A program made the translations under genes and the position numbers. A stretch of 64,000 nucleotides of DNA, from contig NZ_LXFU01000035.1 of the NCBI RefSeq assembly GCF_001657485.1, forward strand, positions 62,001 through 126,000. The letters run 5' to 3'. Source of the DNA: Rhizobium sp. WYCCWR10014. Lineage in GTDB: Bacteria; Pseudomonadota; Alphaproteobacteria; Rhizobiales; Rhizobiaceae. Shown here piece after piece: positions 8,274 through 17,303 of the stretch (the stretch's first letter is position 1; every line of letters begins with the position of its first letter). The notes under the pieces were generated by a model. That model had not been told where the DNA came from. It did no database searches and saw only the letters and a list, made by a program, of their open reading frames with translations.

Positions 8274-9146
8274 ATGGCAACGTTACATACCCGCTCCTCC
8301 GCGCGCCTGATGATTGCGCCTTCCGTGCTGCTCCTCTTTGCATGGATGATCGTCCCGCTGGCGATGACGATCTATTTCTCGCTGCTGAACTACAATCTGC
8401 TCAGCCCCGGCATGGAAAGCTTCGTCGGTTTTCTGAACTATCAGTACTTCCTGACGGATCCGGCCTTCTTCGCCGCGCTGATCAACACGCTGCTGCTTGT
8501 TGCCGGCGTGTTGTTGATCACCGTCATCGGCGGCATCGCCTTTGCGCTGTTGCTCGACCAGCCGATGTACGGCCAGGGCATCGTGCGCATCCTGGTGATT
8601 GCGCCGTTCTTCGTCATGCCGACAGTGGCAGCGCTGGTCTGGAAGAACATGTTCATGAACCCGGTCAACGGGTTGTTTGCCCATCTTGCCAAGGCGCTCG
8701 GCCTGCAGCCGATCGACTGGTTGGCGAATGCCCCGCTGTTTTCCGTCATTCTGATCGTCGCCTGGCAGTGGTTGCCCTTTGCCACCCTCATCATGCTGAC
8801 GGCGCTGCAGTCGCTCGACGAGGAGCAGAAGGAAGCCTCCGAGATGGACGGCGCCGGGCCGATCTCGAAATTCATCTACATCATCCTGCCGCACATGGCG
8901 CGCGCCATCACCGTGGTGATCCTGATCCAGACGATCTTCCTGCTTTCGGTCTTTGCCGAAATCCTCGTCACCACCAATGGCGGGCCGGGCACCGACAGCA
9001 CCAACCTCACCTATCTCGTCTATGTGCAGGCGCTTCTCCAGTTCGATATCGGCGGGGCATCGGCTGGCGGCATTGTGGCTGTTATCCTCGCCAATATCGT
9101 CGCGATCTTCCTCGTGCGCCTCGTCGGCAAGAATCTGGAGGCTTGA
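8274..9146 (+). CDS. smoF: Polyol ABC transporter permease 1
   Basis: This is an inner-membrane permease of the MalF-like type. It has six hydrophobic segments and the EAA loop (EASEMDGAGPISKFIYIILP, about residues 185-205) that contacts the ATPase. The ATG at 8274 gives 290 residues and MATLHTRSSARLMIAPSVLL, a normal N-terminus; an in-frame extension to 8187 would run back into the terminator and is not credible. The stop codon is one base from the smoG start region, so translation is probably coupled. Confidence 0.92.
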   Translation: MATLHTRSSARLMIAPSVLLLFAWMIVPLAMTIYFSLLNYNLLSPGMESFVGFLNYQYFLTDPAFFAALINTLLLVAGVLLITVIGGIAFALLLDQPMYGQGIVRILVIAPFFVMPTVAALVWKNMFMNPVNGLFAHLAKALGLQPIDWLANAPLFSVILIVAWQWLPFATLIMLTALQSLDEEQKEASEMDGAGPISKFIYIILPHMARAITVVILIQTIFLLSVFAEILVTTNGGPGTDSTNLTYLVYVQALLQFDIGGASAGGIVAVILANIVAIFLVRLVGKNLEA

Positions 9147-9147
9147 G

Positions 9148-9978
9148 ATGGCCAGAAAAGTTACAACGCAACGTAAGGTCATCGTCACCGCGATCGCCTG
9201 GACGCTCGGCATCCTGATCTTCTTCCCGATTCTCTGGACCTTCCTGACCAGCTTCAAGTCGGAAGCCGACGCCATCGCCTCGCCGCCGCAGTTCCTGTTC
9301 TTCCACTGGACGACCGAGAATTATACGGAAGTGCAGAGCCGGTCGAACTATCTGGGCCACTTCATGAACTCGGTGATCATCTCCTTCGGCTCGACGCTGA
9401 TCGGCCTGGTCATCGCCATTCCGGCCGCCTGGGCGATGGCGTTTTCGCCGACCAAGCGGACCAAGGACGTGCTGATGTGGATGCTGTCGACCAAGATGAT
9501 GCCGCCGGTCGGCGCGCTGATCCCGATCTATCTGATGTTCCGCAATTTTGGCCTGCTCGACACGCGCACCGGCCTGGTGATCGTGCTGACGCTGATCAAC
9601 CTGCCGATCATCGTCTGGATGCTCTACACCTACTTCAAGGAAATCCCCGGCGAGATCCTGGAGGCGGCGCGCATGGATGGGGCGTCGCTGATGAAGGAGA
9701 TCGTCTACGTGCTGACGCCGATGGCGGTGCCCGGCATTGCCTCGACGCTGCTTTTGAACATCATCCTTGCCTGGAACGAGGCGTTCTGGACGCTCAACCT
9801 CACCGCCTCGAAGGCGGCGCCGCTGACGGCCTTCATCGCCTCCTATTCCAGCCCCGAGGGCCTGTTTTACGCCAAGCTGTCGGCGGCATCGACGATGGCG
9901 ATCGCGCCGATCCTGATCCTTGGCTGGTTCAGCCAGAAACAACTCGTCCGCGGCCTGACCTTCGGCGCTGTGAAATAA
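9148..9978 (+). CDS. smoG: Polyol ABC transporter permease 2
   Basis: This is the second, MalG-like permease of the heterodimeric channel, 276 residues long with six membrane spans. The EAA loop reads EAARMDGASLMKEIVYVLTP. The ATG at 9148 lies one base after the smoF stop and seven bases after GGAG. A longer open frame upstream overlaps smoF and is rejected. The gene is followed closely by the ATPase gene. Confidence 0.93.
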   Translation: MARKVTTQRKVIVTAIAWTLGILIFFPILWTFLTSFKSEADAIASPPQFLFFHWTTENYTEVQSRSNYLGHFMNSVIISFGSTLIGLVIAIPAAWAMAFSPTKRTKDVLMWMLSTKMMPPVGALIPIYLMFRNFGLLDTRTGLVIVLTLINLPIIVWMLYTYFKEIPGEILEAARMDGASLMKEIVYVLTPMAVPGIASTLLLNIILAWNEAFWTLNLTASKAAPLTAFIASYSSPEGLFYAKLSAASTMAIAPILILGWFSQKQLVRGLTFGAVK

Positions 9979-9996
9979 CATAAAAGGGAGAGAAAC

Positions 9997-10995
9997 ATGG
10001 GCAGCATTACCCTTCAGAAGGTTTCCAAGGTCTTCGGCGAAGCCAAGGTCATCCCTTCGATCGATCTCGACATCAAGGACGGCGAATTCGTCGTCTTCGT
10101 CGGCCCGTCGGGCTGCGGCAAGTCCACGCTGCTCCGGCTGATCGCCGGGCTCGAGGATGTCTCCGGCGGCAAGATCGTGATCGACGGCAGGGACGCCACC
10201 GAAAAGGCGCCGTCTGAGCGCGGCCTTGCCATGGTGTTCCAGTCCTATGCACTTTATCCGCATATGAGCGTGCGTAACAACATCGCCTTCCCGCTGAAGA
10301 TGGCCGGGATCGACAAGGCGGAGATCGACCGCAAGGTGAGCGATGCCGCCCGGGTGCTTAATCTCACCGATTATCTCGAACGCAAGCCGCGCCAGCTGTC
10401 CGGCGGCCAGCGCCAGCGCGTGGCGATCGGCCGCGCCATCGTGCGCCAGCCCTCGGCCTTCCTGTTCGACGAACCGCTGTCGAACCTCGATGCGGCGCTG
10501 CGCGTCAACATGCGCCTCGAAATCAGCGAGTTGCACCAGCAGCTGAAGACGACGATGGTCTACGTCACCCACGACCAGGTCGAGGCGATGACCATGGCCG
10601 ACAAGATCGTCGTCCTGAACAGGGGCAATATCGAGCAGGTCGGATCGCCGCTCGAACTCTACAGTCGCCCCCGCAACCTCTTCGTCGCCGGCTTCATCGG
10701 ATCGCCGAAAATGAACTTCATCACCGGCCAAAACGCCGCCGCGCTCAATGCTCATACCATCGGCGTCCGGCCCGAGCATGTGCTGCTGTCGATGGAAAGC
10801 GGCGACTGGAAGGGCAGGGTCGTGGTCGCCGAACATCTCGGTTCCGACACCTTCCTGCATATCGATGCCGATGGCATCGGCATGCTGACGGCGCGCGGCA
10901 GCGGCGATTTCGCCGCCAAAGCGGGCGATACGGTCTTCCTGACGCCGGACCGTTCGCGTATTCATAAATTCAACGAAGGCGGTCTTGCCATCTGA
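9997..10995 (+). CDS. smoK: Polyol ABC transporter ATP-binding protein
   Basis: This is a cytoplasmic ATPase of the MalK/UgpC class. It has Walker [10 protein letters not shown] (about residue 36), the Q-loop FQSYALYPH, the signature LSGGQRQRV, Walker [12 protein letters not shown] and the switch HD in [12 protein letters not shown]-terminal MOP/TOBE-like domain follows, with GVRPEH. The length of 332 residues is typical. The gene starts 18 bases after smoG, behind AAGGGAGAG. In related operons smoS (sorbitol dehydrogenase) usually follows; here mtlK follows after only 87 bases. Confidence 0.95.
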   Translation: MGSITLQKVSKVFGEAKVIPSIDLDIKDGEFVVFVGPSGCGKSTLLRLIAGLEDVSGGKIVIDGRDATEKAPSERGLAMVFQSYALYPHMSVRNNIAFPLKMAGIDKAEIDRKVSDAARVLNLTDYLERKPRQLSGGQRQRVAIGRAIVRQPSAFLFDEPLSNLDAALRVNMRLEISELHQQLKTTMVYVTHDQVEAMTMADKIVVLNRGNIEQVGSPLELYSRPRNLFVAGFIGSPKMNFITGQNAAALNAHTIGVRPEHVLLSMESGDWKGRVVVAEHLGSDTFLHIDADGIGMLTARGSGDFAAKAGDTVFLTPDRSRIHKFNEGGLAI

Positions 10996-11082
10996 GGCAG
11001 CCGGCCGGGCCGGGGGCAGGCATGCGAGCCGGACGATGGCGCCCGGCCGTCTCGGCAAGAAGACCTTCAAGAGGACTGAAAC

Positions 11083-12564
11083 ATGACGTGCAAATTATCG
11101 CTGGCAACGCTTTCGGATGTGGCGCGCACTGCTGCCATCCCTGGATATGACAGGGCGTCGCTGAAAGCCGGCATCGTGCACTTCGGCGTCGGCAATTTCC
11201 ACCGTGCCCATCAGGCGATCTATCTCGACGATCTCTTCAACGCGGGCACGGATCACGACTGGGCGATCGTCGGCGCTGGCGTGCTGCCGTCGGATGCCGC
11301 GATGCGCGAAAAGCTTGCGGCGCAGGATTTCCTGACGACGGTGGTCGAACAGGACAACAACAAGACGGCGGCGCGCGTCACCGCACCGATGATCGACATC
11401 CTGCCGGTCGGCGATGCCGCGGCGATCATCGGCAGGCTTGCCGATCCCGAAATCCGTATCGTTTCGATGACGATCACCGAGGGCGGTTATTTCATCGATG
11501 CATCAGGCACGTTCAATCCGGCCCATCCAGCAATCGCCGCAGACGGAGAGAACCCCGATGCGCCGAAGACGGTGTTCGGCCTGATCGTCGCCGGCCTGAA
11601 GGCGCGCAAGGACAAGGGCATCGAACCCTTCACCGTCATGTCCTGCGACAACATTCCCCATAATGGCATCGTCACCGCCAATGCCGTCGTCGGCACGGCG
11701 GCACTTTCGGATCCTGCCTTTGCCGACTGGATCCGGGCGAATGTCGCCTTCCCGAACGCCATGGTCGACCGAATCACGCCTGCGACCAGTCAGCGCGAGA
11801 TCGATTTCCTCAGGGACAATTTCCAGATCGAGGACAGTTGGCCGGTCTATTGCGAGGAATTCAAGCAGTGGGTGCTCGAAGATAAGTTCACCGCCGGCCG
11901 GCCGGCGCTGGAAAAGGTCGGCGTCACCTTCGTTCCCGATGTTACGCCCTACGAGCATATGAAGATCCGCATCCTCAACGGCGGGCATGCCGCGATCGCC
12001 TATCCGGCGGCGCTGATGGACATTCATTTCGTTCATGATTCCATGGAAGACCCGTTGATCCGCGCCTTCCTCGCGAAGCTCGAGAAAGACGAGATCATCC
12101 CGATCGTGCCGCCGGTGCCGAACACGTCGCTGACGGATTATTTCGCGCTGATCGAACACCGCCTGCTCAATCCGAAGATTGCCGACACCATTCCGCGGCT
12201 GGCGCAGGACGGCTCGAACCGCCAACCGAAATTCATCCTGCCGTCGACGCTCGACAATCTGCGTCAGGGCAGGGACGTCGTTGGTCTGGCGCTGGTTTCA
12301 GCGCTCTGGTGCCGTTATTTCGCCGGCAAGACCGACAGTGGCAAGGATATCGTCTTCAACGACGCGAGCGCAGAGCGCCTGCATGCGGCAGCGCTGAAAG
12401 CCAAGGACGATCCGTCGGCCTTCCTCGTCTTCGACGATATTTTCGGCGAAGTGGCGAAGTCCGAACTTTTCCGCAAGCGTTTCGCCCATGCTCTCAAAAC
12501 CTTGTGGGAAAAGGGCACGCGGGAGACGCTGCAGCTCTATCTCGACGGCAAGCTCGCAGTGTAA
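11083..12564 (+). CDS. mtlK: Mannitol 2-dehydrogenase (polyol-specific long-chain dehydrogenase)
   Basis: It oxidises D-mannitol to D-fructose with NAD. Family members also use D-arabitol or sorbitol. The N-terminal Rossmann region begins at IVHFGVGNFHRAHQA. The family signature K-x4-N-x2-H is present as MKIRILNGGHAAIAYP near residue 290. The length of 493 residues is standard. It follows smoK in the operon, and GAGGA lies before the start. Because smoS is absent nearby, this may be the only polyol dehydrogenase encoded in the operon. Confidence 0.94.
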   Translation: MTCKLSLATLSDVARTAAIPGYDRASLKAGIVHFGVGNFHRAHQAIYLDDLFNAGTDHDWAIVGAGVLPSDAAMREKLAAQDFLTTVVEQDNNKTAARVTAPMIDILPVGDAAAIIGRLADPEIRIVSMTITEGGYFIDASGTFNPAHPAIAADGENPDAPKTVFGLIVAGLKARKDKGIEPFTVMSCDNIPHNGIVTANAVVGTAALSDPAFADWIRANVAFPNAMVDRITPATSQREIDFLRDNFQIEDSWPVYCEEFKQWVLEDKFTAGRPALEKVGVTFVPDVTPYEHMKIRILNGGHAAIAYPAALMDIHFVHDSMEDPLIRAFLAKLEKDEIIPIVPPVPNTSLTDYFALIEHRLLNPKIADTIPRLAQDGSNRQPKFILPSTLDNLRQGRDVVGLALVSALWCRYFAGKTDSGKDIVFNDASAERLHAAALKAKDDPSAFLVFDDIFGEVAKSELFRKRFAHALKTLWEKGTRETLQLYLDGKLAV

Positions 12565-12660
12565 GGAATTCGGTGGCGGTCTCTACTGCCGCCATTCATC
12601 CGGCCTTGCGAGTGAAGCGGGACGGTAACGCGTCCGAATTGAACTCAGGTTGGGTCTTCC

Positions 12661-13350
12661 ATGGCTGATGCTGAAACACGGCTGGTGATCTTCGATTGCG
12701 ATGGCGTACTCGTCGATAGCGAGCCGATCTCGATCAGCGTGCTTGTCGGGGCGATGAACGATCTCGGCGTCTCGATCACCGAGGACCAGGCCTATGAGCG
12801 TTTTCTCGGCCGCAGCCTGTCGACCCTCATCGATACGTTGGAAACCGAATTCAACGTCCATGCCGACGAGGAATTCCTCGAGCGTATCCGCATCGAACTC
12901 TACGCCCGTTTTCGCACGGAACTGAAGCCGATCGACGGTATCGCCGCGGCGATCGACGGGCTTGGCGTTCGCTGTTGCGTTGCCTCCTCCAGCCAGATGG
13001 AACGAATCCGGTTGTCGCTATCGGTAACCGGGCTTCTCGACAGGCTGCCCGACATTTTCAGCGCAACGATGGTCAAGCGGGGCAAGCCGGCGCCCGATCT
13101 CTTCCTGCATGCAGCGCGTGAAATGCAGGTCGAGCCGGCTCATTGCCTTGTCGTCGAAGACAGCCCGGCCGGCATTGCCGCCGCCAAGGCGGCAGGCATG
13201 ACGGTCTTTGCCTTCACCGGCGGATCACACGCAAATTTCACCGGATATCGTGCCGAACTCGACCGCCTTTCGCCGGAAGTGGTGTTTGACGCCATGCCGG
13301 ATTTGATACACCTTGTCCGCAACCATAAGCTGGACGGGACCAAGACTTGA
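12661..13350 (+). CDS. HAD-superfamily phosphatase (beta-phosphoglucomutase/phosphatase-like)
   Basis: This is a cytoplasmic HAD subfamily IA hydrolase. Motif I is FDCDGVLVDSE (nucleophile Asp and general acid Asp), motif II is VASSSQ, motif III includes the Lys in KRGKPAPD, and motif IV is VVEDSPAGIAAAKAAGM. The 229-residue length and the cap between motifs I and II fit sugar-phosphate phosphatases. Its TGA stop overlaps the ATG of the following kinase by one base, so the two are probably translated together. The substrate is unknown; dephosphorylating a dead-end sugar phosphate in polyol catabolism is an inference. Confidence 0.87.
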   Translation: MADAETRLVIFDCDGVLVDSEPISISVLVGAMNDLGVSITEDQAYERFLGRSLSTLIDTLETEFNVHADEEFLERIRIELYARFRTELKPIDGIAAAIDGLGVRCCVASSSQMERIRLSLSVTGLLDRLPDIFSATMVKRGKPAPDLFLHAAREMQVEPAHCLVVEDSPAGIAAAKAAGMTVFAFTGGSHANFTGYRAELDRLSPEVVFDAMPDLIHLVRNHKLDGTKT

Positions 13351-14933
13351 TGCGTGATCATGTGGTTGCGGTGGATATCGGCACGGGCAGCGCGCGTGCC
13401 GGCGTCTTCGATGCACGCGGCCGTCTGCTTGCCAAGGCCGAGCATCCGATCGTGATGAACCGGCCGCGCGAAAACCATGCCGAGCATGATTCCGAAGACA
13501 TCTGGTCGGCCGCCTGCACGGCGGTGCGCAGGGCGATGGAGCAATCCGGCATCGCCGCCGCCTCGGTCGGAGCGATCGGCTTCGACGCTACCTGTTCGCT
13601 CGTCGTCCGTGACCTGGAGGGCCGGCAGCTCAGCGTTTCCACAGGCGGCGACCGGCGTTTCGACACGATCGTCTGGCTCGATCACCGGGCGCTGACGGAA
13701 GCCGATTTCTGCACGGCGACGCAGCACAGGGTGCTCGAACATTCCGGCCACGTGATGTCGCCGGAAATGGAAATGCCGAAGCTGATGTGGCTGAAGAAAA
13801 AGCTGCCCGCCACATGGGAAAAGGCCGGCTACTTCTTCGATCTCGCCGATTTCCTGACGTGGAAGTCGACCGGATCCCCCGCCCGTTCGCGCTGCACGCT
13901 GACGGCGAAATGGAACTATCTCGCCCATCTCGAAAATGGCTGGCAGCAGGACTTCCTGGAGCAGATCGGCCTCGACGACCTTCGGGCGCGCGGTCACCTG
14001 CCGGATGAGACCACGGCTGTCGGAGACAGCGTCGGCCGACTGACTGAGGAAGCGGCGGAAGCGCTGGGGCTGACCGTGGACTGCCGTGTCGCTGCCGGGA
14101 TGATCGATGCCTATGCCGGCGCGCTCGGCGCGCTCGGCGGCTATGCCAAAGATCCTGTCAAACTCGAGCACCAGCTGGCGCTGATTGCCGGCACGTCGAG
14201 CTGCATCGTTACCTTCTCGCGGGAGCGCAAGCCGAGTCATGGCATGTGGGGTCCCTATTACGAGGCAGTCTTCCCGCAATCCTGGCTGGTGGAGGCCGGG
14301 CAATCGGCGACGGGCGCGTTGCTCGACCACATCGTGCGCATGCATGCGGCCGGCGGTGAGCCGACGGCGGTGCTGCATCAGAAGATCGTCGCGCGCATCG
14401 CCGAATTGCGGGCCGAGGAGGGCGATGACTTCGGTGCGCGGATCTTCGTGCTGCCGGATTTCCATGGCAACCGTTCGCCGCTCGCCGATCCGCATGCGGT
14501 TGGCGTCGTCAGCGGGCTGACACTCGATACGTCCTTCGACGGGCTCTGCGCGCTCTATTGGCGCTCTGCGATGGGGATTGCGCTCGGCGTTCGCCATATT
14601 CTGGAAATGATGAAGGAATACGGCTACATGACCGATACGCTGCATATTGCCGGCGGGCATGTGAAAAACCCGGTGCTGATGGAGCTTTATAGCGATGCGA
14701 CCGGCTGCAAGGTCGTGGTGCCGAAGATGAACCAGGCGGTGCTGCTCGGTACGGCGATGGCAGCATCCGTCGCCTGCGGCCTGTACAAGGATCTGGCGGC
14801 GGCCGGCGAGGCGATGTATCCGGGCGCCGACGAACGGCTTCCCGACAAGGCGAAGCAGTCGCTCTACGACCGCGACTACCGCCGTCTTCTCGCTATGCAT
14901 CGGCACCGCGCCGAATTGGAAACGATGCTATAG
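13350..14933 (+). CDS. FGGY-family pentulose kinase (ribulokinase-like)
   Basis: This 527-residue ATP-dependent kinase has both FGGY domains: an N-terminal VAVDIGTGSARAGVFD phosphate loop and a C-terminal AGGHVKNPVLMELYSDATG with VLLGTAMAAS. The sequence layout resembles FGGY pentulose kinases of the ribulokinase type more than xylulokinase or glycerol kinase. The start is the ATG overlapping the upstream TGA; a TTG three bases earlier is possible. As last gene of the operon it would phosphorylate the ketose produced by MtlK-type oxidation, such as D-xylulose or D-ribulose. Exact specificity cannot be read from sequence. Confidence 0.88.
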   Translation: MRDHVVAVDIGTGSARAGVFDARGRLLAKAEHPIVMNRPRENHAEHDSEDIWSAACTAVRRAMEQSGIAAASVGAIGFDATCSLVVRDLEGRQLSVSTGGDRRFDTIVWLDHRALTEADFCTATQHRVLEHSGHVMSPEMEMPKLMWLKKKLPATWEKAGYFFDLADFLTWKSTGSPARSRCTLTAKWNYLAHLENGWQQDFLEQIGLDDLRARGHLPDETTAVGDSVGRLTEEAAEALGLTVDCRVAAGMIDAYAGALGALGGYAKDPVKLEHQLALIAGTSSCIVTFSRERKPSHGMWGPYYEAVFPQSWLVEAGQSATGALLDHIVRMHAAGGEPTAVLHQKIVARIAELRAEEGDDFGARIFVLPDFHGNRSPLADPHAVGVVSGLTLDTSFDGLCALYWRSAMGIALGVRHILEMMKEYGYMTDTLHIAGGHVKNPVLMELYSDATGCKVVVPKMNQAVLLGTAMAASVACGLYKDLAAAGEAMYPGADERLPDKAKQSLYDRDYRRLLAMHRHRAELETML

Positions 14934-14975
14934 AGCGCCGCTCGAAGGACGCTCTATCACTTTGAATCTGCGCCT
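14929..14975. repeat. Palindromic rhizobial repeat at the 3' end of the pentulose kinase gene
   Basis: TAGAGCG and CGCTCTA form an inverted repeat around 14931-14957, followed by TCACTTTGAATCTGCGC. The TAG stop codon of the kinase gene is part of the left arm. The block resembles dispersed rhizobial 3' repeats. No T-run follows, so I do not call it a terminator. Confidence 0.45.
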
Positions 14976-14987
14976 GATCCTTTTAAT

Positions 14988-15842
14988 TTAGTGGTTCGCC
15001 GTCTCGCCGAGGACGGTCGCGAACTCCATCATGCGGCGGCGGCGAAGTGCCGCCTCTTCTCCGACTTGAAGGATGACGGATTCCGACAGGCAATCGAGCA
15101 GCGCGATCAGCGGCGGAAGATTGTCGAGATCGGGGGCGCGAGCGGGCGGCAGGGGCAGCATGACATTCGACTGATCCGCCATCCAGTCGGCTTGCTGCGG
15201 CGAAATGAGCACGACCTTATAGCCGTAGCGCCGCGCCGTTCTGGCAAGCAGCCGTGCCTTGGCGAAGCGGCGACAATCGATGATGACGAGCAGCGCGTCG
15301 TCGACCGCCAGCCGGGCGAAAAGTTCCGCAAAACGGTTGTCGGCGGCGTCGAGCGTGCGCACGCCGTCGCGGGCTTGCGTCAGCCGCTGACAGAAATGAT
15401 TGGCCAGGCTTGCGAGCCGCGCATGCGTGGCGATCGACACTTCGCGGGCGGTGCTGATCAAGCCGACGGCTTCCGACCAGTGCGGCTGCGCCGTCAGATG
15501 ATAGATATGATGGAGGGCCTGGATCTGTTCGGCAACCAGCACGGCGAGCGGTTTGCCCTCCGCGGCGTCGGCATGCAGCTCGCTCATGGCGCTCTGCAAT
15601 TGCGCCGGCGATGTCGTCACCGTCTCGCGAATCTCCACCTTGACGCTGTCCAATCCCTGATAACCGAGCGAGCGCAGGAAGCGCCCGACGGTCATCGGCG
15701 AGAGATCCAGCCTGTCGGCAACGGATGCAGCCGTCTCGAACGGCAGGTCGTTCAGGTGTTCGGTGAAATATTTCGCGATACGGCGCTCGGCTGGAGTACC
15801 GGTTTTTGCGTATTGCCTGAGTTTTTGGACAAAGTCTTCCAC
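14988..15842 (-). CDS. MurR/RpiR-family transcriptional regulator
   Basis: The N-terminal RpiR helix-turn-helix spans residues about 1-75 (ASVADRLDLSPMTVGRFLRSLGYQG). A SIS sugar-phosphate-binding domain occupies roughly 100-265. I start it at GTG 15842 because GGGGAGG sits five bases upstream; a longer frame to 15908 would pass through this ribosome binding site. The length of 284 residues suits the family. It faces the polyol operon tail-to-tail, so control of that operon is possible but not shown. Its own promoter should lie in the AT-rich stretch at 15930-16020. Confidence 0.87.
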   Translation of the reverse strand: MEDFVQKLRQYAKTGTPAERRIAKYFTEHLNDLPFETAASVADRLDLSPMTVGRFLRSLGYQGLDSVKVEIRETVTTSPAQLQSAMSELHADAAEGKPLAVLVAEQIQALHHIYHLTAQPHWSEAVGLISTAREVSIATHARLASLANHFCQRLTQARDGVRTLDAADNRFAELFARLAVDDALLVIIDCRRFAKARLLARTARRYGYKVVLISPQQADWMADQSNVMLPLPPARAPDLDNLPPLIALLDCLSESVILQVGEEAALRRRRMMEFATVLGETANH

Positions 15843-16076
15843 GTCAGCCTCCCCATCTTCCTCAGAGGCGTTCCGTGGATGCGCTGTTGCGACCCCTTGT
15901 CTTTGCAACTATTTCGGAAGCTGCTTCTCAGGCCCGTGCGTATTTCATGTATGCCACAATATTATATTAGTATTTGGTTTTCGACAAGTTTTCTATTACT
16001 GAATGCAATTTTATTCTCTCTTGTCGGTGGCCTCCATCTTTCCTACATCTTCGGCGCAACCGGAGACGCCTGAGAC

Positions 16077-16790
16077 ATGATTCTTGACGCCGCTCGACTT
16101 TCGCTCGCCAATCTGTTCGCGTCGGAAACGCGTTCTGTCTTCTGGAAGGTGCTCGGCCTGACGGTTCTCGTGCTCGTCGGCCTCTGGTTCACTCTGCGCG
16201 GAGCCTTCATGGCCTTTCTCTTTCCCTGGCTCACGGGTTTCTTTCCCGATATGCCGGATTGGGCGGGGTGGTTCGCTCTCATCTTCGCAATTCTTGCCGG
16301 TATCGGCCTTGCCCTCATGCTGGCGCTGCTGCTGTCGCCGGTCACGGCGCTGATCGCCGGCCTGTTTCTCGACGACGTCGCCGATGTCATCGAAAAGCGC
16401 GACTATCCCAAGGACACGCCTGGCACCGCCATGCCGCTCGGTCCGGCGATGGCAAGCTCGATCAAGTTCCTCGGTGTGGTGATTCTCGGCAATATCGTGG
16501 CATTGCTGCTGCTGTTCATACCCGGCGTCAATCTGGTCGCGTTCTTTCTGGTGAACGGCTATCTGCTCGGACGGGAATTCTTCGAATTCGCCGCCATGCG
16601 CTTCCGTTCGCCGGATGAGGCGCGGCTTTTTCGCGCCAAGCATGCCTCCACCGTCTTTCTCGGCGGGCTGATGATCGCCCTTTTCCTGGCGATCCCGATC
16701 GTCAATCTTCTGACGCCGCTTTTTGCGGCCGGCATGATGGTGCATCTGCACAAGCTGATTTCCGCACGGGATACCGGTTTGCGTGCCTAA
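16077..16790 (+). CDS. EI24/CysZ-like integral membrane protein
   Basis: This 237-residue protein has about five hydrophobic segments (near residues 25-50, 60-85, 120-150, 165-185 and 195-225). The MLALLLSPVTALIAGLFLDDVADVIEKRDYP region is characteristic of the EI24/CysZ family, whose E. coli member mediates sulfate uptake. The short acidic and basic loops agree. No sulfur-assimilation genes are adjacent, so a sulfate role is only a family-level guess. It converges with the VOC gene, with three bases between the stop codons. Confidence 0.8.
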   Translation: MILDAARLSLANLFASETRSVFWKVLGLTVLVLVGLWFTLRGAFMAFLFPWLTGFFPDMPDWAGWFALIFAILAGIGLALMLALLLSPVTALIAGLFLDDVADVIEKRDYPKDTPGTAMPLGPAMASSIKFLGVVILGNIVALLLLFIPGVNLVAFFLVNGYLLGREFFEFAAMRFRSPDEARLFRAKHASTVFLGGLMIALFLAIPIVNLLTPLFAAGMMVHLHKLISARDTGLRA

Positions 16791-16793
16791 GGC

Positions 16794-17219
16794 TCAAGCG
16801 GGCAGGGCGGAGGTGTCGTACATCGCCGCGAATTCGGCGCTCGGCGGGATCGGCTTGATGATGTCGATCAGCACGCCGTTCGGGTCGGCGGTGATGAAAT
16901 GCCGCTGGCCGAAATCCTCGTCGCGGATTTCTCTGAGAATTGGCAGTCCGGCGTTCCGGCAGGCTGCATAAATCGCATCGACATCGTCGACCTCGAAATT
17001 GAGGAGCAGGCCGGACACCCTGCCGCGGGCTTTGGCCGGGATGGTCTCGTGGCTGCCGTCAAGGATGGCAAGCGCGATATGCTCCTCCTCTGCCGATTGG
17101 AGGTGAACATACCAGTCGCTTTCGAACAGGGCTTTGAAGCTGAAATGCGTGCAATAGAAGCTGGCGGTGCCGGCAACGTCTTCTGTCATGATGACAGGAT
17201 AATAGCTCGTCGATTTCAT
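16794..17219 (-). CDS. VOC (glyoxalase/bleomycin resistance/dioxygenase) superfamily protein
   Basis: This 141-residue protein has one beta-alpha-beta-beta-beta module pair: N-terminal [23 protein letters not shown] and C-terminal [19 protein letters not shown]. It includes the Asp-Pro-Asn-Gly turn and an acidic residue typical of VOC metal sites. Possible roles are detoxification or sequestration of a small electrophile or antibiotic. It is transcribed divergently from a TetR gene across a region with two palindromes, so it is the probable target of that regulator. Confidence 0.85.
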   Translation of the reverse strand: MKSTSYYPVIMTEDVAGTASFYCTHFSFKALFESDWYVHLQSAEEEHIALAILDGSHETIPAKARGRVSGLLLNFEVDDVDAIYAACRNAGLPILREIRDEDFGQRHFITADPNGVLIDIIKPIPPSAEFAAMYDTSALPA

Positions 17220-17242
17220 CTCTTTTTCCTCCTTTTTTGTTT

Positions 17243-17291
17243 ACATACAGTCTGTATGTTTTTTCTATTAACATACATTCTGTTTGTATGT
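17243..17291. promoter_or_regulatory. Twin palindromic operators between the VOC and TetR genes
   Basis: Site one, at 17243-17259, is ACATACAG-T-CTGTATGT. Site two, at 17271-17291, has arms ACATACA and TGTATGT around a 7-base centre. Both share the ACATAC/GTATGT half-site. They fill the 84-bp divergent spacer, which is what autoregulated TetR pairs usually show. The TetR start codon follows site two by 13 bases. Confidence 0.75.
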
Positions 17292-17303
17292 AAAGAGGTG
17301 TGC

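Noticed and set aside
9082..11070. A 662-codon open frame opposite smoG and smoK
   Set aside because: Shadow of two clear transporter genes, with no ribosome binding site and no recognisable domain.
15843..15908. N-terminal extension of the RpiR regulator
   Set aside because: GGGGAGG lies inside it at the right distance from GTG 15842, which gives the normal family N-terminus.
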